DNA of 5,513 nucleotides, from the NCBI GenBank assembly GCA_015055785.1, contig SVHQ01000127.1, forward strand, positions 1-5,513, in the 5' to 3' direction. The DNA is from Clostridiales bacterium (GTDB lineage Bacteria > Bacillota_A > Clostridia > Christensenellales > Borkfalkiaceae). The notes beneath the pieces are model-generated. The model was given only the letters and a program-made list of their open reading frames with translations. It did not search any database and was not told the DNA's origin. Position numbers and translations under genes: made by a program. Of this stretch, positions 1 through 5,513 are shown piece by piece (the stretch's first letter is position 1; each line of letters opens with the position of its first letter).

Positions 1-1
1 G

Positions 2-112
2 TTAAATCTTGCTCCAAACATAGTCCACGAACGCCTGCCAATTCAGCCGTACCTGGGCATAAACATCTATCTTTTTACTGCCTTTAATTTCCACGTGGCT
101 GGCATAAGGATA
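2..112 (-). pseudogene. C-terminal remnant of an unidentified protein
   Basis: On the minus strand an open frame of 36 codons runs from just after an in-frame TGA (113-115) to a TAA at 2-4. Its last 30 residues start at a GTG codon (92-94) and include VEIKGSKKIDVYAQ and NWQAFVDYVWSKI. This mix of alternating charged/hydrophobic and aromatic residues looks like a genuine protein C-terminus. There is no ATG and no ribosome binding site ahead of it, so it is either a remnant whose 5' part was lost or a chance open frame. I do not recognise the family. The C-terminal tail of a recombinase would fit the setting, but no catalytic motif is present to support that. It lies just downstream of the tRNA-like 3' end on the same strand. 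Confidence 0.3.
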
Positions 113-139
113 TCATTTAGACAAATGTGCTAACTTATG

Positions 140-184
140 TGGTTGAGGCGACGGGACTTGAACCCACGACCTTTTGGTCCCTAA
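140..184 (-). tRNA. Partial tRNA-like 3' half with CCA (possible att site)
   Basis: Read on the minus strand, this segment matches the 3' half of a class I tRNA. It has an anticodon-loop-like TTAGGGA (184-178), a 3' anticodon-stem strand CCAAA, a five-base variable loop AGGTC, and a T arm GTGGG-TTCAAGT-CCCGT whose stem closes with three G-C and two G-U pairs. These are followed by the acceptor strand CGCCTCA, discriminator A and CCA (142-140). The 5' half is absent: neither the matching acceptor strand TGAGGCG nor the anticodon-stem partner TTTGG occurs upstream, where the sequence diverges at about 185. The loop would read AGG with G37, which is proline-like, but A72 is atypical for tRNA-Pro, so the identity is uncertain. 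A break near the anticodon loop is what an integrase att core leaves behind. It is not a functional tRNA gene as it stands. Confidence 0.6.
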
Positions 185-206
185 GGCATAATAGAAAGTT
201 TTTTAT

Positions 207-311
207 TTACTTTCCTAGCATTTCCAAGTCTTTCGTGTCCGCAACCGATGCTTTCCTGTACTCTTGTTCGCACTGTTTCCACGTAGTCCAAATCCGTAAA
301 TGGTCAAACAT
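207..311 (-). CDS. Possible 34-aa small protein or gene remnant
   Basis: An ATG at 311-309 opens a 34-codon frame that ends at TAA (209-207), downstream of the leftward promoter at 395-423. The peptide starts MFDHLRIWTTWK, has EQEYRKASVADTK in the middle and ends in DLEMLGK. It is hydrophilic, has no membrane segment and looks helix-prone, more like the C-terminal end of a protein than noise. The upstream sequence (ACGGAACGACCAC) contains only a poor ribosome binding site. The ATG overlaps the TGA of another short frame ending ERPHV, so an ancestral longer gene broken by a frameshift is possible. I do not recognise the family, and at this length the open frame may be chance. Confidence 0.22.
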   Translation of the reverse strand: MFDHLRIWTTWKQCEQEYRKASVADTKDLEMLGK

Positions 312-320
312 GTGGTCGTT

Positions 321-341
321 CCGTTTTCACGTCAAAAACGG
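321..341. repeat. 7-bp perfect inverted repeat
   Basis: CCGTTTT (321-327) and AAAACGG (335-341) are perfect inverted copies separated by 7 bases. In the leftward transcript they would form a hairpin about 50 nt from the predicted start site. No T-run follows on either strand, so it is not a canonical terminator. It could be a structured leader element or a protein site, or coincidence in AT-rich DNA. Confidence 0.35.
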
Positions 342-384
342 TTGTAAAAAATCGAAAACGACATACCCATGTACGTATTGATTC

Positions 385-406
385 GTGTGCAGTTAGTATA
401 GCACAC
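385..406. promoter_or_regulatory. Palindrome over the leftward promoter, possible operator
   Basis: GTGTGC (385-390) and GCACAC (401-406) are perfect 6-bp inverted arms spaced by 10 bases. The arms bracket the -10 box (395-400), and the left arm covers the predicted start site near 388. Spacing of about one and a half helical turns between arm centres, placed over the core promoter, fits a repressor operator. The binding protein is unknown and no regulator gene is in the window. Confidence 0.35.
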
Positions 407-423
407 CTTTCCGAAAAAGTCAA
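395..423 (-). promoter_or_regulatory. Strong leftward SigA-type promoter
   Basis: On the minus strand, TTGACT (423-418) and TATACT (400-395) are separated by exactly 17 bases, and the -10 box is preceded by TGC, an extended -10 TGN. Each box matches the consensus at five of six positions. Transcription would start near 388 and run left, through the 34-codon frame and into the tRNA-like 3' half. No clear full-length gene follows, so the product may be a small protein, a noncoding RNA, or a gene lost by rearrangement. Confidence 0.6.
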
Positions 424-454
424 ATACTTTGCCGATTTTCTTTCCGCAAGCCTC

Positions 455-504
455 TTAAAGTGCAGTTTTGTTTTTCAATCCTGCACTTTAAAATTGCACT
501 TAAA
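455..504. repeat. Cluster of three TGCACTT repeats, two forming an 11-bp inverted repeat
   Basis: TTAAAGTGCAG (455-465) and CTGCACTTTAA (481-491) form a perfect 11-bp inverted repeat with a 15-base loop. A third copy, TGCACTTAAA (495-504), lies in direct orientation to the second, 13 bases further on. The cluster sits between the hsdR stop and the leftward promoter, 32 bases upstream of the latter's -35 box. With no T-run after it on either strand it does not look like a standard terminator. Repeated half-sites suggest protein binding; a transcript-end hairpin for hsdR mRNA is the alternative. Confidence 0.5.
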
Positions 505-599
505 AAATATGAGCGATTTTTCCTTTCACTATGCAAAATTTGATACGCAGTAAACAAAGAAAAGGGATTATGCTAAATTAGCTCAAGTCTAATCGATGA

Positions 600-3500
600 T
601 CACATCATAAATTCGGCTTGGTCAACAACGCGAGAAATAGCTTCTTCCGTGAAATCGGGCGGATAATTGTATTTCTTCAATAAACGTTTAATTTGCATAC
701 GCATTTTAGCGCGCGTATCTTTCTTTTTTGACCAGTCGACGGTTGCATATTCTTCAACAATTTCTTTCAATTCAATTGCCATAATACGCAAAATATCGTC
801 GGACATCAATTCGACTGCGCTCTTATTTGCCACTAATGCGTCATAGAAAGCACGCTCACGTCCCGAAAGATTATTTTTCTTTGCGTAGGATTCTGACTCC
901 ACCATTTCTTGCGAGAATGCAATCAAGCCGACAATCGTCAAATCGGTTTTCAAATCGTCTTCACGCGTATTGTACGCTTCTAAAAGTTTGCGTAAACGTT
1001 CGCTATATTCCTTGGCTTTCACAAGGTTATAACCGCGATATTCACGCACAGCTTCTTTTAACAATCGTTCCATTATCTTGATAAATACGTGCGGTGGATT
1101 CGATTGACGGAGCTTTTCAACTTTTTCTTCGCTCAACAAATCCCAAATATCACGATTTTCTTCGGTATCTTCTACCTTAGTGAGAATTTCCACCTCATCA
1201 CCCTTAATAGCTTCTGCTATCAAACGCGTAACGTGTTCGTTTATCTTATCGGGGGTAATATGGTCGGGCAATGCGCCACGTTCAATTTTTTGGATAAAAT
1301 GGCGAACCGCAAGGTAATATAAAACCTTCTTTTTATAATCTTCATCCAATGCGCCAAGGGCAACAACGTAAGCGTCTTTTAATTGCTTTGTAATCTGCAA
1401 AAACGCTTTCTTCAAATCGTCGGTAGAGAATACGAAATCCGCGCCGTTTTGAATCGCTTGTAATCTGATGGCGTGAGAACCGCCGAAGAACCCTTTTTTC
1501 TCAACCTTGTAGAATAATTCGTCAAGGATAGAAAGCTTTTCGTCCAAAATGGATTTAGCCGCTTCTTGAATATCCTTCAAATTCAATTCTTTGTCGCGCG
1601 CTGTATAAATATTCAACGCTTCTTCTAAATAGCGTTTAATCCCCAAATAATCGACGATTAAGCCGCTTTCTTTCCCTGCGTGAACACGGTTTACACGGGC
1701 GATAGCTTGCATAAGATTATGACCTTTCATCATCTTGTCGATATACATCACGTCAAGGTCGGTAACGTCAAAACCCGTCAGCCACATATCCACAACGATG
1801 GCGATTTTTATACTGCCGTCTTTGCGCTTAAATTCTTTCGCGGCGTTTTCTCTATGCGCCTTATCCTTAAAAAGTTTTCTTTCTTCTTCCGTGTCTTTGT
1901 TACTTTCAGTAACAACAAGCGCAATTTTCTCTTTTAATTCGGGAGCAAGTTCGGCCAAAATATTGTAAAGCTTTGCCGCAATTTTACGCGACATACAAAC
2001 AATCATCGCCTTGCCGCTTAAAATATTTTTACGTTCGTTATAATGCGCTAAAATATCCGTAGCAAGTAAGCGTAAACGGTCTTTATCGCCGACAATCAAT
2101 TCCATAGAAGTCAATTTTGACTTCGATTCTTCGATAATATCATCGGAAACGCCATCCGCCGCCAAACCTGCGTAATAATCGTCAATTTCTTTCAGTTTTC
2201 CATCATCAAGCCAAACCTTTGCTAAACGGCTTTCATAGAAAATTTTAACCGTTGCGCCGTCTTCAACCGCTTGCGTCATATCGTAGGTATCGACGGTTTC
2301 CCCGAAGATTGCCGACGTAGAGTGATCTCCTGTTTCAACGGGAGTACCCGTAAATCCGATATACGTAGCTTCAGGTAACGCGTCGCGGATATATTTAGCG
2401 TAACCATATTTAGAGAAGGATTGATACGTACCATTAGGATTTTCTTTTACAATAATTTTTTCGTCAATACCATAATGCGAACGGTGCGCTTCGTCAGAAA
2501 TAACGACAATATTTGTCCTTGCATTAGGAACAATACGCGCCTTATCAAATTTTTGCAAAGTGGTGAAAATAATACCGCCTTCACGTACCTCTCCGATTTT
2601 CTTCAACAAATCTTCTCGTGATTCAACTTGTACGGGGCGAGTACGCAAAAATTCCGACGCGTTGGAAAACGTCGTAAACAACTGATTGTCAAGGTCGTTT
2701 CTATCCGTCAACACAACAACGGTTGGATTCTTCATTTCCAAATCGGCAATCAATTTATGCGCGAGCATAACCATTGAAAACGATTTACCGCTACCCTGCG
2801 TATGCCAAACAATACCAGCTTTACCATCGCCTTGCGGTTTGACATGCGTTTTAATGCTGTCATACGCTTTTTTAACACCAAAATATTGATGATATTGCGC
2901 AAGTATCTTGATAGGACGTTCTTTGTCCTTATTCATAAAAAACACGTGATTTTTGATAACGTCCAAAAGGCGTGCAGGTTTAAACAAACCTTCCAACATC
3001 ACGTCCAATTTATATGCGTAATTCTTTTTATAACCAAGCTCGCCCTCAACACTTTTCCATTCGTTATAACGCGTAATATCGCTCGTTAACGTGCCGACCT
3101 TATTATTCGCGCCATCGCTAATAACGAGAAATGCGTTGTAATTAAAAAGCGTAGGAATATCAAAACGATAACCGTCAGCTTCGCCGTTACCGCCTAATTG
3201 TTCGTAAGCCCTTTCAATAAAGGTATCTTCGCTATATTCGATGGACTTTAATTCAAATACAATAAGCGGAATCCCATTGACAAACAAAATTACATCGGGA
3301 ATACGCAAGTTGCGGCTTTCTTTGAATTTTAATTGATTTGCTACTTGGAAAACGTTATTTTCTACGTTCTCAAAATCAATAAAGCGCACAAGAGGGTTTA
3401 CGTCGCTTTCATAATCTTCAATTTGAATACCGTCAACCAACCAATTATGTACGATATGATTGCGCTCAAAAAGAGAAGGATTGTCTACATTTTTCAAGAA

Positions 3501-3707
3501 GTTGATAGCCTGTTCCAACGCGGAAACTTTTACTCCTGCGTTAATCACCATCAATCTTTCCAACAACAATTCTTCGTTGATAAAGCTATCCAATTTTCGA
3601 TTAAGCATCCAATTATCCGTTTCAACGGCATAATCGTAGCCTAATCCCTGCAACCTTTCGATAATCGCATATTCAAGGCTTGATTCTGTAAACTTGATTT
3701 CACTCAT
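600..3707 (-). CDS. hsdR: Type I restriction enzyme subunit R (HsdR)
   Basis: The restriction and motor subunit of a type I R-M complex: it joins HsdM/HsdS, translocates DNA using ATP and cuts unmodified DNA. At 1035 aa it is close to EcoR124I HsdR (about 1038 aa) and appears intact. The N-terminal PD-(D/E)xK nuclease shows D138 and E152-L-K154 around PLIVFELKS. The SF2 motor follows: Walker A HTQGSGKS (302-309), motif Ia VVVLTDRNDLDNQ (about 330-342), DEAH box (405-408), motif III GFTGTP (451-456), motif V with TGFD (644-647) and motif VI QAIARVNRV (667-675). The helical C-terminus has the DUF3387-type ending (VDWSKKKDTRAKMR, KKYNYPPD). The ATG at 3707-3705 is supported by a GAGGG ribosome site 7 bases upstream. 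It is transcribed away from hsdM from its own promoter. No catalytic residue I checked is missing. Confidence 0.97.
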   Translation of the reverse strand: MSEIKFTESSLEYAIIERLQGLGYDYAVETDNWMLNRKLDSFINEELLLERLMVINAGVKVSALEQAINFLKNVDNPSLFERNHIVHNWLVDGIQIEDYESDVNPLVRFIDFENVENNVFQVANQLKFKESRNLRIPDVILFVNGIPLIVFELKSIEYSEDTFIERAYEQLGGNGEADGYRFDIPTLFNYNAFLVISDGANNKVGTLTSDITRYNEWKSVEGELGYKKNYAYKLDVMLEGLFKPARLLDVIKNHVFFMNKDKERPIKILAQYHQYFGVKKAYDSIKTHVKPQGDGKAGIVWHTQGSGKSFSMVMLAHKLIADLEMKNPTVVVLTDRNDLDNQLFTTFSNASEFLRTRPVQVESREDLLKKIGEVREGGIIFTTLQKFDKARIVPNARTNIVVISDEAHRSHYGIDEKIIVKENPNGTYQSFSKYGYAKYIRDALPEATYIGFTGTPVETGDHSTSAIFGETVDTYDMTQAVEDGATVKIFYESRLAKVWLDDGKLKEIDDYYAGLAADGVSDDIIEESKSKLTSMELIVGDKDRLRLLATDILAHYNERKNILSGKAMIVCMSRKIAAKLYNILAELAPELKEKIALVVTESNKDTEEERKLFKDKAHRENAAKEFKRKDGSIKIAIVVDMWLTGFDVTDLDVMYIDKMMKGHNLMQAIARVNRVHAGKESGLIVDYLGIKRYLEEALNIYTARDKELNLKDIQEAAKSILDEKLSILDELFYKVEKKGFFGGSHAIRLQAIQNGADFVFSTDDLKKAFLQITKQLKDAYVVALGALDEDYKKKVLYYLAVRHFIQKIERGALPDHITPDKINEHVTRLIAEAIKGDEVEILTKVEDTEENRDIWDLLSEEKVEKLRQSNPPHVFIKIMERLLKEAVREYRGYNLVKAKEYSERLRKLLEAYNTREDDLKTDLTIVGLIAFSQEMVESESYAKKNNLSGRERAFYDALVANKSAVELMSDDILRIMAIELKEIVEEYATVDWSKKKDTRAKMRMQIKRLLKKYNYPPDFTEEAISRVVDQAEFMM

Positions 3708-3714
3708 AATAAAA

Positions 3715-3719
3715 CCCTC
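3715..3719 (-). promoter_or_regulatory. hsdR ribosome binding site
   Basis: GAGGG on the minus strand lies 7 bases before the hsdR ATG (3707). It is a good Shine-Dalgarno match and fixes the start. It occupies most of the very short leader predicted from the promoter. Confidence 0.8.
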
Positions 3720-3728
3720 GCTTTATTT

Positions 3729-3757
3729 ATTATATCACATAAAAATTAAAAAGACAA
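3729..3757 (-). promoter_or_regulatory. hsdR promoter
   Basis: On the minus strand TTGTCT (3757-3752) is followed after 17 bases by a perfect TATAAT (3734-3729), preceded by TGA, which makes an extended -10. The predicted start near 3722 leaves a leader of only about 15 nt, nearly all of it ribosome binding site. The -35 box is weaker (four of six), as is common when an extended -10 is present. Confidence 0.75.
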
Positions 3758-3807
3758 GAGTTTTCCATTTCTTCCCACTTACGCAGTACATATTTGCAAT
3801 AAAAACA

Positions 3808-3836
3808 TTGATTTTTTCAGCGAAAGATGATATAAT
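3808..3836 (+). promoter_or_regulatory. hsdM promoter
   Basis: TTGATT (3808-3813), a 17-base spacer and a perfect TATAAT (3831-3836) preceded by TGA give an extended -10 promoter firing rightward. An A-rich stretch just before the -35 box (AATAAAAACA) could act as an UP element. The predicted start near 3843 gives a leader of about 47 nt. The block TGATATAATAA is shared with the opposing hsdR promoter, and the two -35 boxes are 50 bases apart. Confidence 0.75.
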
Positions 3837-3879
3837 AATTACAGTACAACTTCCGATAGTTTTTTGCTATGGGAACATT

Positions 3880-3883
3880 GGAG
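3880..3883 (+). promoter_or_regulatory. hsdM ribosome binding site that decides the start
   Basis: GGAG lies 6 bases before the ATG at 3890, ideal spacing. The upstream in-frame ATG at 3869 has no such site before it (CCGATAGTTTTTTGCT), so translation most likely begins at 3890. Confidence 0.8.
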
Positions 3884-3889
3884 AAGATT

Positions 3890-5479
3890 ATGGCGAAAGA
3901 AAAAGTAGAAAAAACGCAATCTCTTGAAAAAACTTTGTGGGCTGCGGCCGATAAATTGATTGGCGCAGTAATGCCTCACGATTATATGAAAATGGTTCTT
4001 GGACTTATTTTCTTGAAATACGTTTCCGACCGTTTTGACGCTAAATACAAACAGCTTGTAGAAGACGGCGACGGCTTTGAAGAAGAAAAGGACGCATACG
4101 CAGAAGATAATGTATTTTGGATCCCCGAAACCAGCCGTTGGACGTATATTAAACAATATGTGAAGAGTGAAACTATTGGTACGATTCTTGACCAAGCTCT
4201 TATTGACATTGAAAAAGAAAACGACGAATTGCGCGGTATTCTTCCTAAAGTGTATTCCAAAGGCGACGTTGATAAAAGACGTTTAGGCGAACTTGTTGAC
4301 CTTTTCTCGAATAATCTTGCTACCGAAAATATGACGGGCGATTTATTCGGTAAGTGCTATGAATATTTCCTTGGCGAATTTTCTAAAAAATTCGGTCAAA
4401 AAGGCGGTGAATTCTATACGCCCCGTTGTGTTGTTGACTTAATCGTCAATATGATTCAACCGTTTAATGGTCGCGTGTACGATCCCTGCTGTGGTTCGGG
4501 CGGTATGTTCTCTCAATCCGCAAACTTTATCAAACAACATCAGGGCAACATCAACAATATTTCCGTTTATGGACAAGAACTCAACCCCGATACGTGGCGA
4601 ATGGCAAAAATGAACCTTGCAATTCGTGGTATTACGGCGGACTTGGGCGATAGCCACGGCGACACGTTCCATAACGATAAACACAAAACTTTACGCGCAG
4701 ATTTCATTATGGCAAATCCGCCATTCAATATCAGCGATTACGGTCAACCTTCCCTTTTGGAAGATCCCCGTTGGATTTATGATATTCCTCCGCAGGGGAA
4801 CGCAAACTATGCGTGGATTCAACACATGTTGAGCAAACTCTCGCCGAACGGCGTTGCAGGTTTTGTTTTAGCAAATGGTTCGCTTTCCACTTCGGCAAAG
4901 CAGGAATATAATATCCGTAAAGCTATGTTGGAAGAAGGTGTTGTTGATTGTATTATCGCGTTGCCCACCAACCTTTTCAGCACCGTAACAATCCCTGCTT
5001 GCCTTTGGTTCTTGCGTAAAAACCATCAAAACAAGGGCAAAACGTTGTTTATTGACTGCCGTGAAAACGGTATTATGATCGACCGCAAAATCCGCGAGTT
5101 GACCTATAACGACGTTACCGTAGGACATCAAGACAACGAAGATTTAATCGAAAAAGTAAAAGCGTATAATCTTGCGAAGTACGGCAATGAAAACAAAGGC
5201 GACATTGAAAGTATCGCGTCGGTATATCACGCTTGGCTGAAAGGCGAAGGCTATGAAGACGTGAAAGGTTTCTGCAAATCTGCGACGATAGAAGAAATCC
5301 GCGAAGCAGATTATTCACTTGTTCCCGGCAGATACGTAGGCATTGATGATAGCGGTAAAATGTCCGAGGAAGAAGTGAAAGCCGAAATCGCGCGCGTTAA
5401 AGGCGAATTGAAAGAGCTTTTCGCAAAAGGCAAAGAATTAGACGAAAAAATCCAAGCAATTCTCGACAGCGAAGATTAA
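3890..5479 (+). CDS. hsdM: Type I restriction-modification methyltransferase subunit M (HsdM)
   Basis: The methyltransferase subunit: with HsdS it transfers a methyl group from S-adenosylmethionine to the N6 of adenine in the target, protecting host DNA and serving as the core for HsdR. The 529 aa match the usual family length. The helical HsdM_N domain comes first (about 10-140; LWAAADKLIGAV, LGLIFLKYVSDRF). The N6_Mtase fold follows with GGEFYTP (172-178), SAM-binding motif I DPCCGSGGM (198-206) and catalytic motif IV NPPF (276-279). The C-terminal landmarks FCKSA (461-465) and PGRYVG (479-484) precede a charged, coiled-coil-like helix (about 492-525), typical of the region that contacts HsdS. 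The start at 3890 is preferred on its ribosome site; an in-frame ATG at 3869 would add 7 residues. An hsdS gene is expected downstream but is not visible in the 34 bases left. Confidence 0.97.
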   Translation: MAKEKVEKTQSLEKTLWAAADKLIGAVMPHDYMKMVLGLIFLKYVSDRFDAKYKQLVEDGDGFEEEKDAYAEDNVFWIPETSRWTYIKQYVKSETIGTILDQALIDIEKENDELRGILPKVYSKGDVDKRRLGELVDLFSNNLATENMTGDLFGKCYEYFLGEFSKKFGQKGGEFYTPRCVVDLIVNMIQPFNGRVYDPCCGSGGMFSQSANFIKQHQGNINNISVYGQELNPDTWRMAKMNLAIRGITADLGDSHGDTFHNDKHKTLRADFIMANPPFNISDYGQPSLLEDPRWIYDIPPQGNANYAWIQHMLSKLSPNGVAGFVLANGSLSTSAKQEYNIRKAMLEEGVVDCIIALPTNLFSTVTIPACLWFLRKNHQNKGKTLFIDCRENGIMIDRKIRELTYNDVTVGHQDNEDLIEKVKAYNLAKYGNENKGDIESIASVYHAWLKGEGYEDVKGFCKSATIEEIREADYSLVPGRYVGIDDSGKMSEEEVKAEIARVKGELKELFAKGKELDEKIQAILDSED

Positions 5480-5489
5480 CACACGGTAT

Positions 5490-5505
5490 CAACTATGTAA
5501 AGTTG
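5490..5505. repeat. Short inverted repeat after hsdM
   Basis: CAACT (5490-5494) and AGTTG (5501-5505) flank a 6-base loop, followed by TTCTTCTA. The stem is short and AT-rich and the T-run is interrupted, so it is at best a weak terminator. The window ends before its role can be judged. Confidence 0.2.
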
Positions 5506-5513
5506 TTCTTCTA

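Larger units (their letters stand above)
1..599. other. Gene-poor flank left of hsdR, possible island boundary
   Basis: No complete protein gene is convincing here. The stretch is a mosaic of short signals, nearly all on the minus strand: a truncated C-terminal frame, a tRNA-like 3' half, a 34-codon open frame, two short inverted repeats, one strong promoter and a cluster of TGCACTT repeats, each listed separately. A plus-strand open frame at 127-381 reads antisense through the tRNA-like segment and is judged spurious. Between 505 and 599 I see only AT-rich spacer, with no clear terminator for hsdR. Scraps of genes around a tRNA 3' end are typical of integration hot spots; that reading is inference. 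Confidence 0.5.

Noticed and set aside
127..381. Plus-strand 84-codon open frame beginning MLTYVVEATGLEPTT
   Set aside because: Its first part is the antisense of the tRNA-like 3' half; 'ATGLEPTT'-type peptides are a familiar artefact of translating tRNA complements. The rest opposes a minus-strand frame and a promoter, and there is no ribosome binding site.
140..388. tmRNA (ssrA) gene ending in the tRNA-like segment
   Set aside because: The 5' partner of the acceptor stem (TGAGGCG) is not found upstream, there is no tmRNA-type 5' end with a GGTTTCGAC-like element, and the T-loop is an ordinary TTCAAGT.
572..582. GCTAAATTAGC palindrome as an hsdR terminator
   Set aside because: It can form only a 4-bp AT-rich stem with a 3-base loop, and the following pyrimidine stretch (CCCTTTTCTTTG on the minus strand) is interrupted; too weak to call.
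140..600. tRNA gene split by a group I intron at the anticodon loop
   Set aside because: The break near the anticodon loop suggested it, but no 5' exon (acceptor or anticodon-stem partner) is present within several hundred bases upstream on the minus strand, and I could not recognise an intron core.
827..3644. Several plus-strand open frames of 66-103 codons inside hsdR
   Set aside because: All are antisense to a gene with intact domain motifs, and their peptides look like shadow translations.
544..3788. Direct repeat TACGCAGTA at 544-552 and 3780-3788 flanking hsdR
   Set aside because: A single 9-base match between two AT-rich spacers is plausible by chance, with no extension on either side.
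3869..3889. Upstream ATG (3869) as the hsdM start
   Set aside because: No ribosome binding site precedes it, whereas the ATG at 3890 has GGAG at ideal spacing and gives a protein beginning MAKEKVEK of typical family length.
3839..5318. Minus-strand open frames and an out-of-frame plus-strand frame (4617-4832) across hsdM
   Set aside because: They overlap a clearly coding, motif-complete gene and resemble no protein family I recognise.
1..5513. CRISPR array, insertion sequence or retron
   Set aside because: No regularly spaced repeats, terminal inverted repeats with a transposase, or reverse transcriptase motifs were seen.

Overview
The window carries the restriction and modification genes of a type I restriction-modification (R-M) system, arranged back to back, with a gene-poor left flank that looks like an integration boundary. 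AT-rich DNA, strong SigA-type promoters with extended -10 boxes, clear GGAG/GAGGG ribosome binding sites and a tRNA-like 3' end with an encoded CCA suggest a low-GC Gram-positive (Bacillota-like) bacterium. That assignment is inference; no taxonomic marker is present.

Layout. Positions 1-599 hold no convincing complete gene. On the minus strand they contain, from right to left: a cluster of TGCACTT repeats (455-504), a near-consensus promoter with a palindrome over its -10 box (385-423), a short inverted repeat (321-341), a 34-codon open frame (207-311), a tRNA-like 3' half including CCA (140-184), and the C-terminal end of an unidentified, truncated protein frame (2-112). Positions 600-3707 (minus) are hsdR, a full-length 1035-aa restriction/translocase subunit. 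Positions 3708-3889 are a divergent control region with one promoter per side. Positions 3890-5479 (plus) are hsdM, a full-length 529-aa N6-adenine methyltransferase subunit. Only 34 bases follow hsdM, and no hsdS (specificity subunit) start is visible in them.

How the genes work together. In type I systems HsdM and HsdS form the methyltransferase, which modifies adenines in a bipartite target set by HsdS. HsdR joins this core to translocate and cleave unmodified DNA. Both catalytic subunits here keep all the motifs I can check, so the system looks functional if an hsdS lies beyond position 5513. Divergent promoters allow methylase and nuclease to be expressed independently.

The most interesting possibility beyond the R-M genes is that the tRNA-like 3' fragment is one end (att site) of an integrated defence island. 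The geometry predicts that the R-M genes lie inside the island and that the intact tRNA gene lies beyond the right edge of the window.
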